Of a stretch of 42,742 nucleotides of DNA, positions 12,719 through 23,633 are shown piece after piece. Where the stretch lies: contig QXVZ01004007.1 of the NCBI GenBank assembly GCA_008931825.1, forward strand, positions 1 to 42,742, given 5' to 3'. Both the position numbers and the translations under genes were made by a program. This DNA is from Phallusia fumigata. Its lineage: Eukaryota; Chordata; Ascidiacea; Phlebobranchia; Ascidiidae. The notes beneath the pieces are model-generated. The model saw only the letters and a list, made by a program, of their open reading frames with translations, was not told the origin of the DNA and ran no database searches. Within the stretch, counting starts at the first letter, position 1, and each line of letters opens with the position of its first letter.

Positions 12719-12724
12719 TTTATT
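12719..12724 (-). terminator. Candidate poly(A) signal of the Mondo gene
   Basis: AATAAA on the minus strand, about 260 nt downstream of the Mondo stop codon. Open frames across 12276-12932 on the plus strand have no recognisable content and are read as chance frames in the UTRs. Confidence 0.5.
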
Positions 12725-12982
12725 GCGTGGTGTGCCGGCAACAAATGAGAAACAAGCAAAATACAAGGTGTATGGTGAATTTTGTAGTTACATTTCCATG
12801 AGTGATTTCCTGACGGTTACCTGCACACATGTTGTTGCTGTGTTAAACTTGAAATCTATTATTTGTTCAATCAGAAATTTCCCCGCTGAAAATTTAGTTC
12901 ATATACAGTACGTTTACATCAGTATATTATGAAAAAACTAAGCTCTTACAATTGATAAACCTGCAAATTGTAGCCCCCCTAC

Positions 12983-15900
12983 CTAAGTTTCCTTTCTGGT
13001 ATTTTCTTGCACGGATTCTTCGATCTGCTTTTGTAGCTGTGATGGCTGAGTGAGGATTGATGTGGAAGTACTCAACACTTGCAAGGATTGAACAACACCT
13101 AAAAGAGTTTAATTCCCTTATACTATATGACAATTTACGGGGTTTTTACTTAAGACAACCAGCCGAATCACTTGTACTTACTTGGGCGTAATACTGGAAG
13201 TGCACATTTTTGATCCACCCAATCAAACACACTATGGCACAAATCAGAAGAACCAGACACAGATACCATGCACTGATACGACTCAAACCAAGGTTCAATA
13301 ATGATTCCAAACACAAAAAACTTCCAATCTTGTTTTGTCCTTTGACGAACCCAGTACTTGTATTTTGTCTTTGACTCCTCAATGGGCGGACGAGATACTG
13401 GGGCACCAGTGGCAGGAAGTTGTTGTTGGCACGAGCTGAAAATAGTAGTTAGTTGGCTTAAAAAGTTATGCTGTAATTTATTTACTCACGCTATCTCAGA
13501 TTTTAACTCATCCAGTTCTTGTTTCAAAGTCTGAATCTCATCTGAGACTTTTTGTCTTTCATTTTGCAGTGACTTTATGTACTGAGTGGCTTTGTTCATC
13601 AGACTAGCCTTGCTTATCTAACAGTAAAAAAACAAGAAATAAATTGGCTTTCTAAATATTGTTGAAGGATAAAACCACAATCAGTCTTTCAAACAGATGC
13701 AGAACATGGAAAATATATGAAAGGGGTTTAACAAATATACAACAAATCTTGTCACCCAAACTAAAAGACATATACCAAAAATAGGATATTACTTATTTAT
13801 CAAATTACCTTCGTATTCGATTGAACATTGCAATTTGGTAGAAACTTCTGCAAACGATTGAATCCAAGCTTAATATTGAATCGTCTCTTTTGCTCTGCAG
13901 AAAATGATCCCGATCTCTGCAACTAAAAACAAAATCACCCAGCAGACAGTTAAGTGAATCTGTTCTCTTTGATGTTATCAACAACTTTTTCCTACTTACC
14001 ATTGCCACACCCTCCGTATCCCCAAAAGAAACAGGGAATTCCTCACCTTGAAAAAATAAACAACGGTATTCCTGGACTGGTTTTGCCCAGAAGCAGATAA
14101 AAGACTTTTGCTCATGACTACAGAAAGCTTAACAAAAAGTCATGTAAACCACTAAAAGGGAACAGGACATGTATAAAGTGAAAACAAACAAATACCTAAA
14201 ATTATGCAGAAAAGTTTTAATGGAACCATTTACATGAGATCCATTCTGTTTCAAAACACTAATTTTTTTTCTGAAGGACAAATTCTGAGCCAAAGGGGTA
14301 AAGAATGTTTTTGTGCATGTTTCAAGAGGCCCATTTTTAGACCTTTAGAAGAATTTAGAGTTTTTTACCAGTCCATGCAAACAAACTGCTCTATGACAAT
14401 GAACCACATTTAAAACAGGTATGCCTGTTCGGTAAGCAGGTCCACAAAAATAAACAAACCATGTTCCATGGAAACATCACTTAATGATGGCTCATTGCTG
14501 AATGATTTTGTTGGAGATATATTTGTACTTGAATTTGGTTGCTGATCAAGATGCTGGGAAATTGGCATTGTGACGGTGTTCTTTGGTGCCGACGTAGTGT
14601 CATCAATTGTCCGAATCTAATAAAGATATATTAAACACCAAATTTAAACTCGAAATTTTCGAATTTTCATGTTGAGGAATCTGCCATTTGGTAAAGTTGA
14701 ACAAAAAAAATTCAAGCTGAGTCACTTCGATCATAAGGGTGAGATTTTGAAAAGGGATCAATCTAAACCACTTAGCACAGCAAAGTATGTTTTTGTTACC
14801 ATTTATGAAATCAAAACATTAAGACACTTGAAAACAACAGCGACTAACTTTTGCAACTTTAGGTACGGCTTGTCTATTGCTTGCCTTCAGTTTGTCCATA
14901 TTCGACTCTAAACAAATTAAAAGTGTTACACTAAAACTAAGCCATCAGAAACCATTTTTAATCTTGTTTGGAAAACATGCTGATATTAAGTTTAAAAAAT
15001 TTATTAAACATCAAAACCCTTTTTAACATCATGATGTTTAGTTCAAAACTTCATGCAATACAGCTTGGTTTAAACTACATAGAAACCAACAAGTAGAAAA
15101 TAAAATATACTCATAGATCAATGAAAAGATATGTTTTTAACCAAGACCGGGTTGTTTAAGCCTTGGAGGGCCTTTGTTTTTTCCCACTTGGTTGTGATTA
15201 TTGCTTTTTCTTTTCTCTCATTTTTTTACTGCCTATTTTGTTTTATCCTTTCAGTAACATTGGTACTTTGGGTCTGCCTCCATTACAAATGTAAAAAAAT
15301 TGCCTGCCAAATAACTTTACTAACTATTTGTTAAAAGTTGTTTTAGGAGAAAAACATTTGATGAATCTGTTGGCTTCATTGTCATATCACCATCATCCTT
15401 GTGTTTTGATATCCTTGCAACAGCTGGGTCTGTAAATAAAAAATATTTCGAAACAAATTTAACCACCAAAAAAGGTTAGTACACAAACCAATTTGTGTGG
15501 CATCGAGGTGACCAGCTGCTGTATTTGCCTGGGGAAGTTGTTGCGTGGATGCATTTTGCTGCAAATATTCAATGTTCATTCCCATCTGCAAACATTAGGT
15601 TAGTTGTGGTTTATTAGCTATTAAAATGCTTCTGTTCAATTGCCAAGCAAATAAAACAAGTGTTATATTGCCCACAGCGAGCTAAAGCCACGCTTCTGCA
15701 ATATTGCTGTAAACACAAAACCACCAAACACTGGCAGGTGAATAACTAAACTCCAAACACAGTTGCTGCAACACATTTGTAATTTTAGCATACAGTTATT
15801 TATTGTAATTAGAGTCTTATTTTATACATGGTCAAAAACTAACAGGTTGTATTGCAATTTTGCTCACTTCTACATTTAAGGCATTTCTATATCCCCACAA

Positions 15901-18900
15901 GACAAAAATCATTAAAAAAATTGGTTTGCATAGTACATATCCACCTGCGGTTGGGTGTATATAATTTTATCCAGTGGTTGATTTGGTCCAAGTTTTGAAT
16001 GTGGGTAAGCAAATGGAGCAGAACCTGGTGTATTGTAGGTTGTCATAAAGCTGCTTTTGCTCATTTCTTCAACAGCTTTGGCAGCTTCATTGGCTTGATA
16101 ATGCTGCAAAATAAATAGTAACTACAAAATCTTGTTTAAAGGTGAAAGTATGATTTGGTAAAGCACAATACATTTTGTCTTGTGTGATGTTTTAAATGTT
16201 CTGTTGAAGAATAACTTGTTTTGTTTGAGAAGTGTGGCAAAACATCACTACCTTGAGAAAAGTGATCTAAAAAATACATTTGAATTATACATCTCTGTGC
16301 CAAATGTTCATGTAATCATTTACATGAGCAAATAAGCCTGTGCAAATACATGGATAAACAAGTTGCTTTCACTATACAGCCATTACACATATAACAGGAT
16401 ATATATTCACTATGTTATTTTACATTGGGTCGCATAGTCACCTAATCTTTTTTTTGCTTTTCTAGATACGTGTCAATAAAATTAGGGTGCCGTAAATGTT
16501 TGTAGAACAGCAGCATATATTTTTAACATTTTTTTATAATACAAGAGTTTATGACTTTGTCATTAACTGAATAAAACAGCTGACACAGCACAATAGCCAG
16601 ACCCATAAAAAAAGGGGGTTAGTTGACCCAGTTTAGGGGGTTGTCAAGGTAACTGCTGGAGCTACAGAGTTATGCACTGCAATGGATACACTATAATGGC
16701 ATGTTTTACAAATTGCCTAATTTTCAATGGATACACCACAATGACATGTTCTACAAATTGTCCGATAGGTACCTAAGCAATTCATGACATAACTGTTTTC
16801 CCAGGCAGGAATGCGCAGGTCTCCACACATGCAAAATTGTAAATTATGCGTTTTTCCAGATACATGTTAAGAATTCATGTTTATGTGCACATGTTATATG
16901 TACAGAACGGTATCAGATATTTTTCGTTAATATCACACAAGTTGTTTAACTTGATGAAGAGTGGTGATAGAAGCATACTATGGCTTAATCTACAAACTTA
17001 AGAGTGCTAGTTGGTCAACTGCTCACAACATGGGGTTAAACACGGCAATCAATGTGACCTGTTCTACACTAGAGGGCTAGAAACATCTAGTTACAACCTG
17101 TTGAACTAACTTGATTTGCATTGATGTACCCCCACAGGCAAGGAAATGTGGTGTGCGAGAGCAAAATATACTCTTTTAGAGCTAAAGGGCTAAACATTCC
17201 AGCTAGGAAACCAAACGAAACAAATCTCCTAACTCCATGACCATTTATAATACCTATAAATGTTTCTTTGAATTGGTTAATCAATTCATGCCAAAAGTGC
17301 ATGGAAAATTGTCAGGAAAAAAACAATATGTCTCCCTATAGGGATTTAAACCCACATTAATAATGTTAAAAAACATCCCCTATGGAATGGAATGTCCCTA
17401 TGAAAGACTAGTCTGTATACACAAGCAATGGGCACAAAAGTTTTGATAAACTTATTAGCCAATTAAAGTGGCTGCTGTAGCACCTTGTGACAAACAACAA
17501 TGATCAAGCTATAAGTTATCTAAAACCTACTGAATGAAGAATGTCGAACCAAATTTACAACATTTGTTTGACCCAAGTTATGCTCTGTTTCCAGCTTTCT
17601 TGGTTCAATCTGCTGATGATGTTGGTGATGTTGAATACCACTATACCCTGCTTGCTGAAATAACAGCAGGAGGATGGTTCAATGCACATTATTCTATAAG
17701 GATGCAACACTTACTTGTTGTGCTGAGACACTTGATAGGGTCACCAAGGATGAGGGAGGAGCATTGTTGGGTTGCTCCAAAACATTAGCAATTTCAGCAG
17801 ACATAAACGGATCACTTACAGCAGAAAACTCATTGTGTGCAGATGCATGAGCCAAACCAAATATTGGGGTGGAGGTTGATTTCTTTGCATTTGTGAAAAA
17901 GTCTAAACAATATTTTGTCTTATAAGTGCAATTACACCTAGCACTTTAAATTTATTTAAATATATACTTGAAAACGACTGCAGTCAATATGACATCTACT
18001 TATTAACATACACTATTACTACAGTTAGTGTTTAGTGGTTTTAAAAACAGACCTTGCAAAGGATCGAAATCAAAGTCATCAACTGAGGGTTGAAGTTGCA
18101 ATAAACCTGGCTGGATCATGTCAGAGTTGGTTGCATGAAGAGCTTAAAAAATAATGTAAAAAATGTGTACATTCCTACTATAGCTGCATACTTTGTATAG
18201 CTGTATATAGTCCAATTCTTCACTTCTTATAAAACATTAAAACCTAGGTTTTATAACATTTAGATCCTAAAACAAAAAGCACCTGCGGTGTGTACATAAC
18301 AGACCCTGTTTTGGATATTGTATGTAAGCCCATAATGTTTTAAAAAGCCAAAATAGATCAAATGCTGTAAATAACTTTACCTATTTCCCTGGGATTTGGA
18401 AAGTGAAATGGTTGCTGAGACAAACTGCTGAACAAAGTATCAGTGAACTCAATATATTGCTGATCATCTGCATGTTTTGGTGCTTCCAGTTCGAAGGATT
18501 CTAATGCCATTTCATGATGACTATTGATACACTGCCAAAAAAATTTAACTTTGGATAAAGATGTATCGGCTAAACAAAACAAATTCTATCATATACAATT
18601 CCATTATTGCAAGCCACTCTAAAGTGAGATAAACACACATGTTGATAGCATAGTTCGGTAAAATTAATGGTAACTATTTGTGAAGTTCTACCACTTAATT
18701 ACTGCACATATATCACCTTTAGGATCAAAGGCTCAGAAGATCAAGTACGTTCGCAATGCCATTGTAAATGTAATGAATATGCCCCAGGACACAAGGCTAC
18801 ACCTTATACAAAATGATTTTCTACAGTGAAGCAAGTGGTTGCATAAAACACAAGGGCTTTGATATCACAGACAAGAATAATTAAAATATCTTTCAATACG

Positions 18901-21900
18901 GAAAACATGTCAGAAAATTATGCTTAGCTTTTGCTTTATAGACTTAGATTTGCAAGAATTAGTGACACACAACTGCAACAGGTGGAAACATAGTGGTAAA
19001 ATGTGATGTTATGTTGTTATTGTAAAACTGTGAATGTCATTGTAGGCTTCAGGGTAAATTACACTGGAGGTATACAATAAACAAGCAAACACAACAAATG
19101 CAAAATACGGATAATTGCCCATATGGGTTAAACACAAGCAGTCTGGAAAATTTATCATGTGATTATCTGGGTTTTCCTGTAAATGATATGTAAACAAGGC
19201 ATACGATAAATTTAATAATAAAACATTGTAGATGAGGTGGAACTATCAATTACAAACAAAAAAGTGGAAGCCGTTTATGGAAATTTAGCATCCTATGCAT
19301 TTATTCTGTAAGTAAGTTAAAATTTAAAAATCAATTTACCCTTTCCATGAAATATGCCCTCCACTTTTTGTATTCCGCAACAACAGTTTCAATTCGACGT
19401 TTCCAATATTTGCCTTCCATAACCACTGCCTTTAAACAAAAAAAATGAAAACCCACATGTTAAAGACTCCAAAGGAAAAAAACACCAAAATGTTCACATT
19501 TTCGTGGTAAACACTCTGCATGTCCTGAGTAATAATTATTGCACCCGATTTTTCACATACATCGGACACCAATGTACCCATAGCCTTAGCCTTTATCAAA
19601 ACTAGACAAAATCAGCAGTCAAAAAAACAATGTGTGTCTTTTCTTGACAAGGGACCCATAATTACCTGAAATGAATTACTAGGTACAAGTTCTAAAAGCA
19701 GACTTTAAAGCCTTTTTACCTCGGTTTAAAATTTTATAAATAGAGAAAAAACACAACAAAACAAAATTGCAGCAAGTAAAATCACCTCAGGTTTTGAGTG
19801 AGAATCATAATCTCCTTCTACTTCTAATGGGGTTACAAACTGAATAAATGCATGTTGTTTTTTCTTCATCATCACATCTGAAAATTTTACAAAGGTAATA
19901 AGTTCAACAACGTTTTGTCCATACTTTACAGAAATAATCTGATGAAAAAAACAGTTAGAAAGAATTAAATTTGTTTGCATTGATTTGGCCATTCTTTGTA
20001 ACTAATGTGTCAGCATACAGTCCGCAAAAAAATTAAAAAATAGCATGCTGATTTTGGTTGTAAAAGATCAACCCATTAAAGATATTGAACAACAGTACTA
20101 ACAAAGTTACAGAAATCAAAGAGATAAGCATGTTTAGAGTACAGTTTAGAGTACAGTTGTTTTGTTGCTCACTTACATTGGATATGCCATGTCCTCCATA
20201 TAGCATTGTTCAATCTAATTTTATCTTTAACTGTTAGCTTCATTCCTTTGAAATTTTTCCATTTTGGTGAAACAACTTTACCTCTGTGGTTTTAAACAGA
20301 TGAAAAAACAATATACATATCATTTAAGGCAGGGGTGTCCAAACTTTTTATAATTAGGGACAATTTCAATCAGGCGAAGATTCCCGCAGGCCAGTGTTTT
20401 TTTCTAGTTATCAACCATAAGTCTAGTGCGCAAATACACTGCAATTTTGTCAGCTTTATGAGATTTGTGTTGTGTCAGTACCATGTGCTCTTTCTTTTTG
20501 CCGGTAAATAGTTCCATGGAAAGCTTTTGCATGAAGTCGCAAGTCGCATTTACCCAAAAGCCTAATCCAAACTTCAGCAGGCCATGTTTAACATAATGTG
20601 AAACCACAGCCACAGGTCATGTAAAATCCTGCTGTGGGCCACACTTTGGACACCCCTGATTTAAGGCAAAATATTTTGAGAGTTGTGTAAAAACTAGTGG
20701 CAACTCCAACTACCATCTGTTTAAGATTCATTAAAATCCAACAAATAGTTCATATCGATTGATTCAACTTCACCTGTACCACTACTTGCACAGAAATCTT
20801 TTGTGTGCTTAGGCATAAAATATGTTTTACTTCTCTGGGCATAGCGGGGTAACCATTAGGGCAGTAGGGTAAAACACAGCAAGTAATGCACCACAATGAC
20901 ATGTTACACAAACTGTCTAAATCTGAGCAAATTCAAACATTGTTTAATAATTTGACGCATTTCAAGGACTAGCAGGATAACTGCTGGGTTCTGAGGTCAA
21001 ACGAAACATATGGCTAAGTTTCAACCAAATCCAACAAACATTTCATACCAAAAGCACAAAGACAATCCTGTTGGATANTTAGCTTCATTCCTTTGAAATT
21101 TTTCCATTTCGGTGAAACAACTTTACCTCTGTGGTTTTAAACAGATGAAAAACAATATACATATCATTTAAGACAGGGGTGTCCAAACTTTTTGTAATAA
21201 GGGACAATTTTAATCAGGTGAGGACGCCCACGGGGTGGAAGTTATTAACCATAAATCTAGTGTGCAAATACACAGCAATCTTGTCAGCCTTATGAGATTT
21301 GTGTTGTGTCAGTACCACGTGCTCTTTCTTTTTGCCGGTAAATAGTTCCATGGAAAGCTTTTGCATGAAGTCACAAGTCACATTAACCCAAAAGCCTAAT
21401 TCGAACTTCAGCAGGCCATGTTTAACATAATGTGCAACCACAGCCACGGGTCATGTAAAATCCTGCTGCGGGCCACACTTTGGACACCCGTGATTTAAGG
21501 CAAAATAATTTGAGAGTTGTGAAAAAGTGGTACTCCAACTACCATCTGTTAAGGATTTATTAAAATCCAACAAATAGTTCATAATCAATTGATTCAACTT
21601 CACCTGTACCACTACTTGCACAGAAATCTTTTGTGTGCTTAGGCATAAAATATGTTTTACTTCTCTGGGCATAGTGGGGTAACCATTAGGGCAGTAGGGT
21701 AAAACACAGCAATTAATGCACCACAATGACATGTTACACAAACTGCCTAAATCTGAGCGAATTCAAACATTGTTTAATAATTTTACGCATTTCAAGGACT
21801 AGCAGGGTAACTACTGGGTTCTGAGGTCAAACGAAACATATGGCACACCTCCATGACTAAGTTTCAACCAAATCCAACAAACATTTCATACCAAAAACAC

Positions 21901-23633
21901 AAAGACAATCCTGTTGGATAAAATAGAAAAGACAGAGTGTAAACAATATGTGTACTCTATAGGGAAGGGGAATCATAATGATTTGCCATTTATATTGAGT
22001 AATTGGAACGGACATTTTTTTCATAAATGACAGTATGAGCATGCATGTGCAATTTGTCTGCACCTTGTATTGATGCGAGTGGCAATCACAAACATAACAG
22101 CCCTGATGCAAGGCCGTTAGTTTTCTTTTTTTAGTGCTTGCTTAGCAGTGCGTTTAACATGATAATAAATCATAAAAAGATGCAACAAGTAACGGGGGTA
22201 TCACCAAAAAGTGAAATTTTTTGCAGCAACAGCAAAAATTCAGATGCATGGATCATGCAACTCGTTTATTTGTACGTTTGTGTTGTCATCAGGGTGGAAA
22301 CTATTTATTTCTTTTGAAAGTTAATTTATTTACAGTCATTTTCTCTTGTGTTGTTACTTAATGTTCTCTATGTCATTCTGCCAAAAATATTATAAGACTT
22401 GGATTCTATATTCTGGATTTAGAAAAGACAAAACTTTGAACATCCCTAGGCAGGATATGTTTTATAATGGTGGCTACAACCACAAGAATTTTACAGGTGG
22501 CGTCATTACCAATGGGTGTTGGTCTTTAACTAAATAACTGCAGTGCTGTGTTTCAGCAACAACAAGTCTAGTCATTACATACTTACCCTCGATATGCCAG
22601 AGACATGCACTGAAACAATCTAGACAACGAACCATCAATAGTAATATGATTTGAGTGACTGGGACCAAACTGGTAGGTGTCCTAAACAAAAACATTATAT
22701 TTAGTATGTATTCATCCACTGGAAGTGAAGAGGGTAATTTAATCGAACGTCTTACCTACCACTAATATCTGAAGGAAAAGTAAACTAGCTAATAGTATTT
22801 GACTGCATAATATTTACTTTTGTTTCCAAAGCAACATTGGAAAAATCATATCCATGTTTGATCATAATTGACTGCTCATGGTGTATGGGAGAATCACGAT
22901 CATGGTCAATAGTTTCAGTTAAATCTTCCTGGTCGTCCGCAACTGATGAGATCATGAAATGGCCCGAATGAATAACTTCACCTTTTCGGCGAGCTAAAGT
23001 GTATAGGTGTATTAGAACTTTTATCATGAAAAAAGATTGTCTTGACTGTCTGCCGTGAATACAAACATTAATATATCAAAGAAGGGACATTCAATGTTTT
23101 TTACTGTGAATAAATGGCCTTTTCACACAACATGTACATGGCCAACTTTTTTGCTCTTGCACCAAAATTATGTAGCCCAGTTTAGGCCATGCCATATAAA
23201 TAGCCCCGAATGCACTGTTTGTGCTCTACTGATTTGTTGTTTTATCATTTATTAGAACATTTGCCAATTGAAGAGTGAGTCAAAGAGTGTCAATGTTAAC
23301 ACATTTTTGTGGGTGAGAAATTTATTTGGGCCAGATTCAGGTCAAGTAATCATTTTTTGGCTGATGAAAAAGTTACTTTTAATAGTTTATTACTTATTAC
23401 TACCAAGATACAAAAACATTTAGATGCAACATAGACTGTTAGGCTAAAACTAGCTATAAAAACATAAGAACATTAAGTTCTAATCAAAACAATGCTCCTT
23501 TTGATAACTCACAAAATCTTAGGTTCTAATACAAAAACATCAACATAAAATATTTTCTGATGGTCAGTAATCACCAATGCATAACAAACAAATACACACC
23601 ATCGGTTTCTTTACTTCTCATGACTTGCTTCAT
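12983..23633 (-). CDS. MLXIP: Mondo / MLXIP-MLXIPL glucose-sensing bHLH-zipper transcription factor
   Basis: Nineteen coding exons give 741 residues in continuous phase. In transcript order: 23600-23633, 22818-22993, 22587-22681, 20177-20283, 19786-19877, 19340-19429, 18381-18531, 18053-18142, 17715-17902, 15945-16103, 15489-15585, 15356-15429, 14849-14905, 14460-14616, 14000-14046, 13809-13922, 13490-13617, 13182-13435 and 12983-13098 (TAG). Family marks are clear: IHSGHFM near residue 19; SPKWKNFKGMKL and KIRLNNAIWRTW (14-3-3 binding region); EGKYWKRRIE; EFTDTLFSSLSQQPF; MIQPGLLQLQP near 257; bHLH-zipper from about 545; and the C-terminal dimerisation and cytoplasmic-retention domain with DWKFFVFGIIIEPWFESYQC. 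Mondo proteins pair with Mlx and shuttle to the nucleus when hexose phosphates rise. The ATG has an in-frame TAA 45 nt upstream. The 14849 exon border uses a weak GTTTTT donor before it and is least certain. The product is shorter than human MLXIP (919), mainly in the middle. Confidence 0.95.
16376..17050. repeat. Copy of the dispersed modular repeat in a Mondo intron
   Basis: Contains 'tttacattgggtcgcatagt', then units with 'ggtaactgctggagcta', 'aatggcatgtttta' and 'caatgacatgttctacaaa', and a head-like piece with 'aggtctccacacatgcaaaa'. The same ordered pieces occur at 26097-26880. The rest of the intron (16104-17714) shows no exon; 17320-17400 carries the short module 'aacaatatgt...ctatagggat' also seen at 21944 and 28251. 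Confidence 0.65.
20330..20658. mobile_element. Non-autonomous hAT element with perfect target duplication (first copy)
   Basis: Inverted termini CAGGGGTGTCCAAACTTTT and CACTTTGGACACCCCTG are typical of hAT elements. The flanks 20322-20329 and 20659-20666 are both ATTTAAGG, an exact 8-bp target site duplication. The 329-bp body has no transposase. A 69-codon minus-strand frame at 20404-20613 stays open in both copies, but I recognise nothing in it. It lies in a Mondo intron. Confidence 0.9.
20828..21000. repeat. Copy of the dispersed modular repeat in a Mondo intron (two allelic copies)
   Basis: Contains 'gcggggtaaccattagg', 'gtaaaacacagcaa', 'caccacaatgacatgtta', 'cacaaactgtctaaat', 'aacattgtttaataatttga' and 'aggactagcaggataactgc', which are the unit landmarks of the family. 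The second allelic copy is at 21668-21842. Confidence 0.7.
21174..21492. mobile_element. Same hAT insertion, second allelic copy
   Basis: Same termini and same site as the copy at 20330. The flanks are ATTTAAGA and ATTTAAGG, so one target copy has mutated. The right terminus carries one change (ACACCCGTG). Identical insertion site and flanks in both copies mean one insertion event, duplicated later or present on two alleles. Confidence 0.85.

Larger units (their letters stand above)
20234..21920. repeat. 844-bp direct duplication split by an N; likely unmerged alleles
   Basis: The segment 20234-21077 is repeated at 21079-21920 with scattered substitutions and small indels. The single N at 21078 sits exactly between the end of the first copy and the start of the second. 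The second copy restarts inside a Mondo exon (its upstream 45 or so bases at 21079-21125) and includes the same hAT insertion. The only difference seen in the exon piece is synonymous (CCA to CCG for proline). This is best read as two haplotype contigs laid end to end. The second exon piece should not be annotated as a real exon. Confidence 0.85.

Noticed and set aside
12276..12932. Plus-strand open frames of 65-112 codons
   Set aside because: They lie in the facing 3' UTRs of two confirmed genes and have no recognisable content.
13146..13406. Membrane-protein-like minus-strand frame with several hydrophobic stretches
   Set aside because: It is a shifted reading of the last-but-one Mondo exon; the true frame encodes the conserved C-terminal dimerisation domain.
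21079..21125. A duplicated Mondo exon
   Set aside because: It is only part of the exon, starts exactly at an N and belongs to a second allelic copy of the whole 844-bp segment.
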